From Asterias rubens (Eukaryota; Echinodermata; Asteroidea; Forcipulatida; Asteriidae): a DNA stretch of 64,000 bases. Both the position numbers and the translations under genes were made by a program. Below are positions 46,301-54,811 of this stretch, in pieces. Location of the stretch: NCBI RefSeq assembly GCF_902459465.1, contig NC_047071.1:10742002-10806001 (forward strand), in the 5' to 3' direction. A model generated the notes under the pieces. That model did not search any database. It saw only the letters and a program-made list of their open reading frames with translations, and was not told the DNA's origin. The stretch's first letter is position 1. Each line of letters starts with the position of its first letter.

Positions 46301-49300
46301 ACTCAATTGGTCATCAAAGTTGCAAAAATAATAATGAAAGAAAAGACACCCTTGTTGCACAATGTGTGTGCTTTCAGATGCCTAAAAAAGTATTTTAGTG
46401 AGAAATTACCCCCCTTCTCAATAACTACGCTACTCCTGAGGGAGCCGTTTATGAAAATGTTTTATAATATCAACAGCTCCCCATTACTGGGGTAGAATCT
46501 CGGGGGTGGGGGGGGGGGGGGACACAGAATCTCCTGCCACAACGGCCATATTAATGTTGAAACATTTAAAGACAGTGGACACTATTGGTAACTGTCAAAG
46601 ACTAGTCTTCACGGTTGGTGTATCTCAACATATGCATAAAATAACAAACCTGTGAAAATTTGAGCTCAATCGGTCATCGAACTTGCGAGTTAATAATGAA
46701 AGAAAAAAACACCCTTGTCAAACGAAGAGGTCTCGAAATCAAATTCGTGGAAAATTACTTCTTTCTCGAAAACTATGGCACTTCAGAGGGAGCCGTTTCT
46801 CACAATGTTTTATACCATCAACCTCTCCCCGTTACTCTTCACCAAGAAATGTTTTATGCTAATAATTATTTTGAGTAATTACCAATAGTGTCCACTGCCT
46901 TTAAAAGGAATGAAATTACTCAGTTTAAGTTAAGTTCACTTAAATATGTCACGTGTTTTTTGTTTGGTGGTCGTCTTGTGCGTTGAAGGTGGCAAACCGC
47001 CCTATGACTCTGACATCACAGTGACTATCGACGTCCTTCAAGCCACGCCCATTTCTGTCATGGCTACAGTATCTACACTGGCTGGACTGGGTATCATTCT
47101 GGCTAGTCTATTCCTTGGCTTTAACGTATGGAATCGTAAACACAAGTGAGTCACTATTATCGTTAGTAAGCCACACTACTAGAAATTTCTTGGGAAAAGT
47201 TTAAAACTTTAACTGACGTCATCATGAAACAGAGTTCTTTGGTACAACACTTCGGCAGTAATATTATACAGGTTTAAGTAAAGTACAACAGTTTGCGAAG
47301 AAAATAAAAAAAAAAGAACTTTAAGGTTTCAGAACCGTAGGTAAATAAGTGAAGAAAAGGTACTTCCTTCGAATGTCCCCTTGCTACTCATTTCAGGACT
47401 AGGCTTTAGACCATCCGATAATGCAAGAGACACCGCCGAACTTCACTGAATAAATCAATTAAAAGTACCATTTAATAATCACCATGTGATTAAATTAATG
47501 GGTTAATAAAAACAAAATATGTCTTAAAAACGCGCATGACTCCTCGATACATTTTTTTTATTTCGAACGAAATTTACTGTCAACTTTATTTAACCTCCTT
47601 TTAAATTTTAGACACGTGAAGATGTCGAGCCCCAAACTGAACAACATAATTGCATTCGGCATAATGGTGGCGTACGTGAGTGTCATTCTACTGGGTATAG
47701 ATGGATCGATGGTCAGTAGAGATGCCTTACTCCGGGTCTGCAAGGTAAGGTTTTCATGCATGTAGTAGCTCTCCGTGATAACGGAATACTTTTTTAAACA
47801 ATTCATTCCTGAAATGTTATGTTTTTGTATCGTTACAAAAAAACTATGGCACTTCAGGGGAGCCATTTCTCACAATGTTTTATACCATTAACCTCTCCCC
47901 ATTACTCGTCACCAAGAAAGGTTTTATGATAATAATTATTTTGAGTAATTACCAATAGTGTCCTAAGCTTAAAAAAATGCGTGCAGACCATCATAGAGAC
48001 TAACAATATTGTACAGCTGCTTTATCTTGGTCAAGTGATTCGATTTTGTCCTTTGGATTTTGTTTTTCAAAATCATACCGATATGCCACAAGTAAGAATG
48101 TACCAACAAACAAAACTTGAAATATCAAATATAATGTGTTTGAAGAAGGCAATAGTCTAAGAATACACAAGTTATGTGTTTTCTGAGCTAAATTACTAAC
48201 TTAAAAAAATAATTATTGTATATACAAACTATAATATTAAAAAAGCATGTTTAGGCACCTCAAGACCGTTTGATACGCCTTCACTTGAATAATTAAATAA
48301 AAAGTGAAATTCCCGATGGTAATTATCCACAATATGTTGTGTAGGAATATTCTCTGTTAGATGATTAGGATACTGTTTGTAACACAAAACTCGATGTCCA
48401 CAGATTTACACTAAACTTACACAGTTTGAAGAAAATGATAGTAGAAAGCTAACCTTTAAATATTACTAGTTGAGGTACTGTAGTTTTTTGAGAAATGAGT
48501 TAAACAATGTCGCGAAAATACGTTTGACATGCTAAAACAAATTGTTCTTGTAGGAGACGAAAATATTCGCGACTTGTTCTACTAACTTTTAGCTGTAGTG
48601 GGTGACGGGGACATGAATATGGGGGAACTGGCTCTTTATGGAAATAGCATTAATCTGTGTTATTTTTGCTTTTGTGTTTTGTAGGTCCGCTCGTGGCTGA
48701 TTCCTATTGCCTTTACTTTGGCCTTCGGCGGAATGTTCAGTAAGGCGTGGAGGGTGTATAGCATCGTCATTGCAAACAAGACAAAGAGAAAGGTCGGTAT
48801 AATCATAAAAATGATATTCATGACAGTAATCATAATATACTATCGAGGTATTATATAGCGCACGTTTCAAGCTATCAAGGTACTCGAGGTACTTAGTTTA
48901 TGCAAAGTTTCAGAAAGATATGTCATTGAAGTGATTAATTCTGAGACCAAATTGCAAGGGTTCACATGGTGCTACGGCGCATACAGCAGCCACAGCCAGG
49001 AACACCGGGCGAAACCCTTTCTTTTTTTCGATAAGTGCAATGGGTATTTTACGTATACAGGCATAAGGACTTGGTTGTTTGTAATGGCTGTCAGTCCCAT
49101 CCTGTTTCAAGGGAACACTTTGAACATCTTAGACGCAGTCATAATGGTTTGCGGAAACACCATTATGTGTGTCTTATGGTCAGATAGATTTTTTTATTTA
49201 GAGAACTACCGTGAAGTTAATAACATTTCTCTGAAAGCTGTCGTAATTACGGCCGATTTTATACTATCCGCCCGATTTTATACTATCCGCCTATGTAGTT

Positions 49301-50772
49301 CAACGTAAGGACAGTTCTTTATAGAACTGAAAAGTATCCCGAATTCCGAAAATTATACGCTGCGCTATGAAGCAAAACAGTTCCCAAAAGAACAAAATCG
49401 ACCTGCATTTAGACACACACATTTTTACTGCAGAAAAAAAAATTAAATATACATTTGTACCTCATCATGCACTGCTTCAAATTATGCACAGTATGTGTAT
49501 AAGGGAACACAGCGCCCTCACTTGATACTGCAAGAACAATCTTACGTAAACACTTAACGAGCTAGACTGGTCCCCGGTCTTTTTAAGCAAGAATAAAAAC
49601 ACGCGCTGGTCTTACCTTATGTAAGATAGTTACCTGCCATAACGTGTGGTGTTTAGTTAATTTGAGGTTTTATTTAGCTTCATACTTTGTTCTTCCTCAT
49701 TGTTTCCTTTGATATACTAATTAACAATCGCAATGATCTTGGTTTTTTTTTGTAAGGTGATACGGGACAGTTTTCTCTTCGGCATTATCGGTGTGATGTT
49801 GTTGCTGGATTTCCTAATCCTCATTCCGTGGCAGGTCATTGATCCTATTCACATCGAAGACAAAATACAACCCGTTCCTCAGGTGACACATCTATTTTGA
49901 ACGAGTAATTGGATTATTTCCTAATTAAACCAACCATGATTTCTAATACGCCGATCAAGTTCAGAAATCACGCTGCAATATCCCAAAATGCAGAAAGATG
50001 TTAGCAATTTTTTCGCCCGTCCAACCGTAACGCTTTATCGGTTGTGAGTTACACTTTCAGCTATTTAGATTTTCAGTTCAGTTGGGGTGTGGTAAAATGT
50101 GTGATTGATTCACTGAAATTGTCGGTGTTCGCCCAGCCATTAATGAATGAGATATTTTCCTCAACGGTAATGACAAAAAGAAAAGAAAAAAAACGCCCCC
50201 AGGTATCCCATCCAGAGTCTTACAACCGTGTCTTACAACGGGGTTATTGGCCAAGCTTCGAGCTGCTTCCTTTTGAGCCATTGTTGTTCAGCGGTCGAGT
50301 TCACCCTTAACTGGCACCCCTCCTGGAACCAAATAAAAGACACAACATCAAGCTGTGATAAGTCCCCCACAGTCAATAATCATCTAACAAATCGCCCATT
50401 ATGTACTCCCATGGAAGTATGGCCAGGGAGATGGATCGGTGAGCTATTAATCCTAACCAATTCAATAACTTTTAATATTCAGCTCCAAATCGGACCCGAA
50501 ACGGGTCTGGAAGAACGTACCCGGTTAAAAGGCTCTCAAAGCGTGCAGTGAATACCGGTTGGGATTATTGTTTTTTGTTTTTTTTTGTACCGCGGAAGAA
50601 AAGATCTAACGCCTAAACTGATCACATCATGCTCTATAAGAATAGCGTCCCCTATTGACGGTCAAAGCACTTACCCCTATGAGTTGCCTGACCGTGCTCA
50701 AGAATTATAACAATATCACTCCATGGAGACAAAAGGGGAGGGTCCCTTATGAACAAGGTGGGAGACCCCCCC

Positions 50773-50808
<36 letters not shown>

Positions 50809-52902
50809 ACACTAATTAACACTAAATAAAGATGTCAATCAATCAATCAATCACGTAAGAAAAAGTAGGCACAGCTTTGTATTTCGTGCGGAGTCAATTC
50901 ATGTTCACAAAACCAGTTCGTGGGTTCACAAAACTTTTCGTGCACATACAAACAAAATCATCCGATCGAAATTATTTTGCTTATTCGGTTTTTAGACTGA
51001 GATGGACTTGGCCAACTTTGAAAAGCGTCAGCTTCTCTACGTTAACTGCACGTCAACAAATAACACTATCTGGATGGCGGCACTGCTCATCTACAAGACA
51101 TTTGTTGTGGTGTTCGGAGTCTTTCTTACTTGGGCTACAAGGTAATATTTTTTAACATGGTAATAGGGTACATCCAGGGTAAAAAAGTCCCTGCAGTGGA
51201 TTTCACAAAGAGGTAGGACTATAGTCTTATCTCGAGTTAGGACAAGTAACTTGGACTTAGGACTAGCCATGCGTTTTTTTTTAATATCTCCTGGGACTAG
51301 TTCTACGTTGGGACTAGTCCTAACTCTTCGTGAAACCGACCCCCTGTTTCACTTTCATTGTAGAAGCGACTTCCTTACTCTAGCAAATAATACTCTGAAT
51401 AGTATTGGAGGAACTATGAGTGTGCCGATAACTATTGGTATGTCTTTACCCTTAAAGCCATTAGACCCTTTCGGTAAACAGTATTGTCCAAGGCCCACAC
51501 TTCGTGTATCACAACTTCTATATACAATAACAAACCTGTGAAAATTTACCGAAAGGGTCCAATGGCTTAGTGCATTGTACGATTTAGATATTATAATGTT
51601 TTAGTCAAATTAATCAGCTCGTTTCTGGCAAACATGGCTCACAAACCATATTGTCAGTTTGGCATTAGGGGCTGCTAGTTAAAATACAAGTCTAGGTGCC
51701 GAGGTCTTTAAAACGGCCAGATTATTTCCCAGCCTCGCCACCACGTTTTGTTACGCAACGTTACATTACGTGTTGTTAACGTTACGTTACGTTGTGAGAC
51801 ATTGATGTTTAGGACAAGACTACTAAGATACAGGCATGTCCGCGTTAAGAGTGTTACAAGCGGAATGTAGCAGACTAATACGAGCCTCCCCTCGCCCTTA
51901 ATGCCGCAGGTCTTACAACAATCTCGCTCCCATGATCGTTATTGACAATAGTCATTTCAATTTTGTGATCTAGAAATATCAACGTGCCTGGTCTGAATGA
52001 CAGTTATTACGTAGGTCTGTCAATCTACAACACCGTCATCTGCTGTGTCGTTGCTGTGCCGTTATCGTTCCTTGCGGTGTCCTCCATCGGCGTGACCTTT
52101 GCCCTTGTTTCCGGTTTCCTGCTCCTCTGCATCACAGCTTCGCTCTGTTTGTTGTTCTTTCCGAAGGTACGTTGCCGAACGAATCTCAGAAAAACATAGA
52201 CCTTTTCGCAAATACCGGGGCGCGCGCGTAAAGCTAGGAATTAGGTGCATTGTGGTCTTGCTGGTATCCTAATTTGATCCATATATATCCCACAATGCAC
52301 CTCATTCAATAGTCTGCGCGTGCGCATTGGTATTTGCGATACGGTCTATGGCATCATTATGAATAAAAAGGTCCATGCAAATACTGACGAAACTGTCGAG
52401 TATAACGAGAAGATAACTATAAACATGTTTGTGTTGGTTTTCAGTCGATTATTGGCCATTATGTTGTAAGGTTTGCAAAATAACTTGTGTACAAAAACTT
52501 TAAACGCTTCAGGGTTCCAAATCGCTTTGAAAATGAAGCCCAATCAATTTTCTCTTGTGGTATAATATTAAATCACTTTAAACATTCACTTTAAACATAA
52601 CTTTAGGTTAAATGATGTGGAAGCTAAAAATATGTGCCACTAGTTTTTCTACGTAATTTTTTAATTTATACAAATACATTTCATGTGATTTTCTTTCCCA
52701 GGTGATCACAGTCTATCGGAAGCATGCAGTTGATGACGTCAGTGGGATAAGGTTTGGGGCATCAGCACCAGGTGTAATACCAGGCGCCAGAGCACGTGAT
52801 CGGGAAACGGTTCCCTCTTCCAGTCAAACCACCCACACTAAGGGGGCAGACGTGTCGCCCCTCAAGGGATGCACGAGTGCTATTAACACCGTAGCAATCT
52901 AA
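31366..52902 (+). CDS. GABA-B receptor-like class C GPCR, divergent, 16 exons, about 781 aa
   Basis: Exons: 31366-31599, 34640-34771, 39499-39669, 40641-40742, 41637-41702, 42919-43110, 44104-44334, 45278-45341, 46075-46164, 46989-47145, 47612-47744, 48685-48792, 49757-49882, 50996-51141, 51974-52166, 52702-52902; all GT-AG, phases agree. The start at 31366 gives a signal peptide (MFVRSLVPLAVWVFL); an upstream ATG at 31300 is possible. The exon 2 acceptor could be 34634. Residues 25-440 form a Venus flytrap domain (KVFCSAFQLGMYGANYVWMI, AYDGVWALALAL). TM1 is near 449-473. The 7TM region has MSSPKLNN, LLGIDGS, RSWLIPIAFTLAFGGMFSKAW, LIPWQVIDP, WATRNINVPGLNDSYYVGLS: closest to GABBR2. Loop 2/3 ends ANKTKRK. 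The 66-residue tail lacks an evident coiled coil. Human GABBR2 has 941 aa. Exons 2-4 encode no cysteine, and the GABBR1 GABA-contact Tyr and Glu read Phe and Leu. Ligand and partner are unknown. Confidence 0.93.
31611..31826. mobile_element. MITE-A, internally deleted copy (orientation 2), intron 1
   Basis: Starts GACACTGGACTTATTTGGTA 12 bases after exon 1 of the receptor gene and ends TGTCCACTGCCTTTAA. The central hairpin block is deleted. Orientation 2 means the left terminus is followed by TCAAAGACCAG. Confidence 0.78.
32473..32760. mobile_element. MITE-A, partly deleted copy (orientation 2), intron 1
   Basis: Left TTAA and CACTGGACACTATTGCTAAT are clear, as is the central hairpin CCTCAAAATC...GAGGTCTCGAAATC. 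About 100 bp on the right are lost before GAGTAACTACCAA. Confidence 0.78.
32761..33421. other. intron 1 stretch, no feature seen
   Basis: AT-rich intronic DNA before the minisatellite. Confidence 0.4.
33422..34370. repeat. 145-bp minisatellite, about 6.5 units, intron 1 of the GABA-B-like gene
   Basis: Units begin at 33422, 33567, 33712, 33857, 34002, 34147 and 34292, each exactly 145 bp apart; the last is partial. Each unit contains GGTCCTCACTAGTC twice, about 30 bp apart, then ACCAATGGGAATTGCTTCAA and CTAATGGCCAAACACGACTG. Units differ by only a few substitutions and no indels, so expansion is recent. Confidence 0.97.
34403..34475 (-). repeat. tRNA-like SINE head
   Basis: The reverse strand reads CAGCTCAGTTGGTTGAGAGT (A box) and, 40 bp on, CAGGTTCGAGCCCAGC (B box). 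Acceptor and anticodon stems do not close, so it is not a functional tRNA. It abuts the minisatellite. Confidence 0.5.
35267..35517. mobile_element. MITE-C copy 2, intron 2
   Basis: 251 bp. Ends GGTGCGTCCGTTTAGCTTCC and GAAGCTAAACGAACGCACC. Shares its interior (GTGCTCACTCGGGTGAGC, CCACAAGCAGGGCACTGGG, GCTGTTCGAACG) with 15119-15357. Confidence 0.8.
35639..35818. mobile_element. inverted-repeat element with AGGCCC ends, intron 2
   Basis: Left AGGCCCTGTTACACAGTC, right GTGGGACCCGGGCCT. The inside holds ATTGGTTGAAT and its complement ATTCAACCAAT, ACACGCCCTCG paired with CGAGGGCGTGT, and a CGTTATCG repeat. The terminal match is short, so boundaries are tentative. Confidence 0.5.
36106..36492. 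mobile_element. MITE-A, full-length copy (orientation 2), intron 2
   Basis: 387 bp between TTAA motifs. Left AGCCAGTGGACACTATTG, right CCAATAGTGTCCACTGCCT. Central hairpin intact. Confidence 0.9.
36610..36849. mobile_element. MITE-A, internally deleted copy (orientation 2), intron 2
   Basis: 240 bp, TTAA-bounded, both termini present (GGCAGTGGACACTATTGG and CCAATAGTGACCAGTGCCT). The central third is deleted. Confidence 0.85.
37315..37420 (+). mobile_element. Penelope-like tail fragment, intron 2
   Basis: GAGCATACTGATCGAAACGT, GGTTCTTTACAGAACC and TACATGGTGTTACCGCAAAC match 9310-9510 and 22660-22775 in order. The left half of the hammerhead-like core is missing. Confidence 0.5.
37597..37889. 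mobile_element. 293-bp TIR element with 9-bp target duplication, nested in MITE-A
   Basis: Flanked by CAGAGGGAG at 37588-37596 and again at 37890-37898; uninterrupted MITE-A copies carry this block once. TIRs begin TAGCCTTGCTCAAGGCAGTC on the left and TAGCCTTAATCAAGGCAGTC reversed on the right. The interior has GACCCACCCGTATAC-type and GTACGAGTGCG-type inverted segments. A 9-bp duplication suggests a Mutator-like or Merlin-like relative; the superfamily is inference. Confidence 0.92.
38024..38093. repeat. 70-bp hairpin
   Basis: ACCCGTAATGGAAGAATTGT faces ACAATTCTTCCATTTCTACGGGT across a GATAGTAACTATC turn, with only small bulges. It ends exactly where the next MITE-A begins. Confidence 0.85.
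38093..39450. mobile_element. MITE-A, full copy hosting a nested element (orientation 2), intron 2
   Basis: Left TTAAAAACACTAGACACTAT, right CCAATAGTGTCCACTGCCGTTAA. The copy is split after CCAAAGACCAG by the insert 38133-39108 and resumes with CAGTCCTCTCACTTGATG. Confidence 0.88.
38133..39108. mobile_element. 976-bp TIR element nested in MITE-A, PIF/Harbinger-like
   Basis: CAG lies on both sides (38130-38132, 39109-39111), a 3-bp target duplication. The termini GGCCCAATTTCATAGAGCTG are exact inverted repeats. The interior is made of repeated blocks with GCTTAAGCA motifs: the left module (GCTTAACGGTAAGC...GATCGTTTGCTTAAGC) occurs twice and so does the right module (GGACCCTTTTTGC...CCGTTAAGCACAAAATCGACC). 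A 3-bp duplication with GGCCC ends fits PIF/Harbinger MITEs. Confidence 0.88.
39968..40085. repeat. 118-bp hairpin with 44-bp arms, intron 3
   Basis: The left arm GAAGTGAAATTGGCCACGTT, TTGCCTCAACTGATTAAGAA is mirrored by TTCTTAATCAGTTGAGGCAA, AACGTGGCCCATTTCACTTC. The 30-nt loop is AT-rich with AATATTA repeats. Open frames over it on both strands are products of the symmetry. Confidence 0.92.
40245..40500 (+). repeat. SINE-like sequence, degraded, intron 3
   Basis: CTCGGTTCAAATCACATTTG resembles a B box, followed by GTCCCTGACCGACTGCGTGG and TTCTCCCAGGTTTTTCTCCC. The tRNA-like head is poorly preserved. Confidence 0.35.
40957..41293. mobile_element. MITE-A (orientation 2), intron 4
   Basis: 337 bp between TTAA motifs. 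Left AGACACGGGACACTATTGAC; right AGTGTCCACCGCCT. Lacks about 50 bp before the right end. Confidence 0.85.
41335..41482 (+). repeat. SINE 3' fragment, same family as 28381-28692, intron 4
   Basis: CTTATCGAAAATAGAAGGGG, TTTCTGGCTGTGGCTGCTAA, GGTGCTATATAAATTGTG and TTCATCACTGC in family order. Confidence 0.65.
41749..41790. repeat. T-rich tract, intron 5
   Basis: Runs of T broken by single A bases. Confidence 0.85.
41881..42045 (+). pseudogene. LINE C-terminal fragment, intron 5
   Basis: Open frame NRRGRPQKRWINDIIANS, then HRRAKDKKEWRVKIRGAS, ending at TGA 42043-42045. R-GRP-x-KRW-x-DDI followed by a basic W-R stretch is typical of the extreme C-terminus of several non-LTR polyproteins. No other part is present. 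Confidence 0.65.
42391..42780. mobile_element. MITE-A, full-length copy (orientation 1), intron 5
   Basis: Left AGGCAGTGGACACGATTGGT, right CCAACAGTGTCCGCTGTCTTTAA. Opposite orientation to the copy at 40957-41293. Confidence 0.88.
43111..43640. other. intron 6 stretch, no feature seen
   Basis: AT-rich DNA directly after exon 6. The open frame that continues exon 6 here is read-through, not coding. Confidence 0.4.
43645..43990. mobile_element. MITE-A (orientation 1), intron 6
   Basis: Left TTAA plus AGGCAGTGGACACTATTGG intact; central block shortened; the right end decays after ACCAATAGTG. Confidence 0.85.
44494..44695. mobile_element. 202-bp foldback element, intron 7
   Basis: The left arm GGGACTTTTCGTTTTTGACG then ACGGATGGTTCTGCGACGG mirrors CCGTCGCAAAACCATCTGT then CGTCGAAAACGAAAAGTCCC. 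The interior carries a second pair (GATGAATCTTCG, TTTGGCGTCATCTGCGCATG). Unassigned foldback MITE. Confidence 0.85.
45497..45960. repeat. tandem repeat, about 133-bp unit, 3.5 copies, intron 8
   Basis: The ATCTCAAGAA anchor recurs at 45531, 45666, 45799 and 45930 (spacings 135, 133, 131). Each unit has ACTTCCGGGTCAACCGGAAG, AACCGATTTGGAAAC-type and GAGATTAGCCTTGGGTAA-type blocks. Units are clearly diverged, so the array is old. Confidence 0.92.
46198..46493. mobile_element. MITE-A, 3'-truncated copy (orientation 2), intron 9
   Basis: Starts GACACTGGACACCTGGGTAA 34 bp after exon 9 and stops at CCCCATTACTGG without the terminal repeat. Confidence 0.75.
46566..46904. mobile_element. MITE-A (orientation 2), intron 9
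   Basis: 339 bp between TTAA motifs with AGACAGTGGACACTATTGGT and CCAATAGTGTCCACTGCCT ends. The left half of the central hairpin is deleted. It ends 84 bp before exon 10. Confidence 0.9.
47835..47972. mobile_element. MITE-A right-end fragment (orientation 2), intron 11
   Basis: AACTATGGCACTTCAGGGGA through ACCAATAGTGTCCTAAG: the last third of the element. Confidence 0.8.
47973..48684. other. intron 11 remainder, no feature seen
   Basis: AT-rich intronic DNA with no recognised repeat. Confidence 0.4.
48938..49060 (-). repeat. SINE 3' fragment, same family as 28381-28692, intron 12
   Basis: The reverse strand reads GCACTTATCGAAAAAAAG, GTTCCTGGCTGTGGCTGCTG and CGTAGCACCATGTGAACCC as in the other copies. 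Confidence 0.6.
49061..49756. other. intron 12 remainder
   Basis: Contains a short local duplication (ATTTTATACTATCCGCC twice, 49256-49293). Otherwise nothing recognised. Confidence 0.4.
50774..50806. repeat. poly-A run, intron 13
   Basis: Thirty-three A bases preceded by C8; an AATC tetranucleotide repeat follows at 50832-50851. Confidence 0.9.
51205..51343. mobile_element. MITE-F copy 2, intron 14
   Basis: GATTTCACAAAGAGGTAGGA and, reversed, GGTTTCACGAAGAGTTAGGA frame repeated GTTAGGAC/GTCCTAA blocks, as at 12576-12752. Confidence 0.75.
52197..52348. mobile_element. MITE-D copy 2, intron 15
   Basis: 152 bp between TA dinucleotides, starting 31 bp after exon 15. Inverted relative to the copy at 448-599, with the same length and internal order (AATTAGGTGCATTGTGGTCT, GATCCATATATATCCCACAA). 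Confidence 0.85.
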
Positions 52903-52915
52903 ATTTGAAATTTCT

Positions 52916-53308
52916 TTAAAGACACTGGACACTATTGGTAATTGTCAAAGACCAGTTTTAACACTTGGTACGTCTCAACATAAGTATGCATAAAATAACA
53001 AACCTGTGAAAATTTGAGCTCAATTGATCGTCGAAGTTGCGAGATAATAATGGAAGAAAAAACAATCTTGTCACAGGAAGTTGTGTGCTTTCAGATGCTT
53101 CTTTTCGGGACCCCACCATCTTATTATGAGGTCAAGTAATAACATTTGTGGAAATTACTTTTATCTCGAACACTACGTTACTTCAAAGGGAGCCGTTTCT
53201 CACAATCGTTTATACTACCAACAGCTCCCCATGCATTACTCGTTTCCAAGCAAGGTTTTATGCTTATAATCGTTTTGAGTAATTACCAATAGTGTCCACT
53301 GCCTTTAA
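52916..53308. mobile_element. MITE-A, full-length copy (orientation 2)
   Basis: TTAA at 52916 and 53305. Left AGACACTGGACACTATTGGT, right CCAATAGTGTCCACTGCCT. It begins 14 bp after the receptor stop codon, so it probably forms part of the 3' UTR. No AATAAA precedes it. Confidence 0.92.
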
Positions 53309-53485
53309 AGACAGTGGACACTATTGGTAAGTGTCAAAGACCAGTCTTCTCACTTGTTGTATCTAAATATATGCATAAAAGAACAAACCCGTGAAAATTT
53401 GAGCTCAAATGGTCGTCGAAGTTGCGAGATATGAATGAAGTAAACAAACACCCTTGTCGCACGTAGTTGTGTGCTTTTATATGGT
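53305..53485. mobile_element. MITE-A, left part only (orientation 2), sharing a TTAA with its neighbour
   Basis: The TTAA that ends the preceding copy also begins this one (AGACAGTGGACACTATTGGT). Homology stops at GTGTGCTTTTATATGGTTGA where LINE sequence starts. Confidence 0.88.
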
Positions 53486-54285
53486 TGAAGAAACAAACTT
53501 TCCCTCTATGAACACAACACGAAGTTCATGCTCTTCAGTAAATCCTCTCATCTCTCAGAAGATATTCCTATTCTTCGTATCGACAATAATCCTATCCTTC
53601 AAGTTCACTCCACTAATTTTCTAGGTGTCATTATTGATGATCAACTCTCCTGGTCTGAACACATCTCTTCCATTACTAAAACCATTTCCCGCAACACTGG
53701 TGTTATGTCTAGACTTCGTGCTTTTCTTCCTCCCAAATCTTTGGTATTACTTTATAATACCCTCATTCTGCCATATCTTAACTATTGTAATATCATCTGG
53801 GCACAAGTTTCTAAAAACAAACTCCATTCACTATTAACCACTCAAAAAAGGGCCATCAGGATATGCACCTTATCGCATCCCCGGGAGCACACCGCACCTC
53901 TTTTCGCACAGTTACACTCACTAGCACTTGCAGACATTATTCAACTTCATACGGATATCTTCATGTACAAATTCACCCACAACCTTTTACCCACCTCCTT
54001 TCGTTCATTCTTTACCTCTGTGTTCTCATCATTGTTGTCTTCATCATGTCTGTCTTTGTTCTTTTTGTCAGTCCGTTCGTTCTTGTCCCCGTTAATTGTC
54101 TGTCCCCAGGCATCCCTACACAAGCCTCGGCTTCAAGATGATGCCTCCATACTCTATGTATTTATTTTTCTCACCCTCACTAAATAGCTTTGTTTATTGG
54201 TTATTCCTTAAAAACATTGTTTGTACTCTGTTTTCATGAAGTATGGAAATAAATAGCAGTTTGAATGAAAAATGTGTTTTTGATA
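53481..54285 (+). pseudogene. 5'-truncated CR1-like LINE: reverse transcriptase thumb, C-terminus and 3' UTR
   Basis: Translation shows NKLSL, KFMLFSKSSH, STNFLGVIIDDQLSWSEHI, TGVMSRLRAFLP, LVLLYNTLILPYLNYCNIIW and TTQKRAIRI: the canonical tail of a CR1/L2-type reverse transcriptase after the catalytic motif. The frame stays open to 54187 but is no longer family-like after about residue 165. The 3' end has ACACAAGCCTCGGCTT and AGTATGGAAATAAAT, shared with 58690-59000. Confidence 0.85.
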
Positions 54286-54811
54286 AACTGTAGTGAACAT
54301 ATTACGCTTGCAATAATAAGTTTACTAGTAATACATATAAATGTAAGTCTACTCGTGTGTGTTTGCCAATAAATTGACCATTGAAGGTTTCTTGGCTAAA
54401 CTTACACCCCCCCCCCCAACCTGAAGGTCTGGCCAGGAAGAATATCTGCATGTTTATATTTTTTTATTTATTAACAAGGCTCGACATACAAAGTAGTAGG
54501 CCTAAGCCCCCGTAAAGTTTACAATAAAACAACTTGTTCCGGGGCTTCTCACACTCGACACACGAAGGAGAAGGACAAAGCCAGAAAACGCCCTCTCTGG
54601 CGAACAGGTTTTCCCGATCGACCGAAATGGGAAACCGGGGATGCGTTTTGGCGGTCGTAACCAGTAAATGTTTCGGTCACTAGCCAGTGGTTAACCGATG
54701 ACAAGTTCAACCGAAACAGTTATCGGTTTTGTCCGCCAAAACGCTCCCCATGTGTTGCCTGAACATGACGTCACACTTCGAGGCTCGTGAATCACGCCGG
54801 AGACCGGTGTC
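54286..54811. other. intergenic stretch, no gene seen
   Basis: Contains a C run near 54407-54417. The GGTAACCGA / CCGATCGACCGAAA style repeats around 54610-54730 (also near 6010-6100) may be remnants of an unclassified element. Confidence 0.35.

Noticed and set aside
53528-54187. 219-codon frame as a host gene
   Set aside because: Its first 165 residues are a LINE reverse transcriptase C-terminus and it ends in a LINE-type 3' tail.
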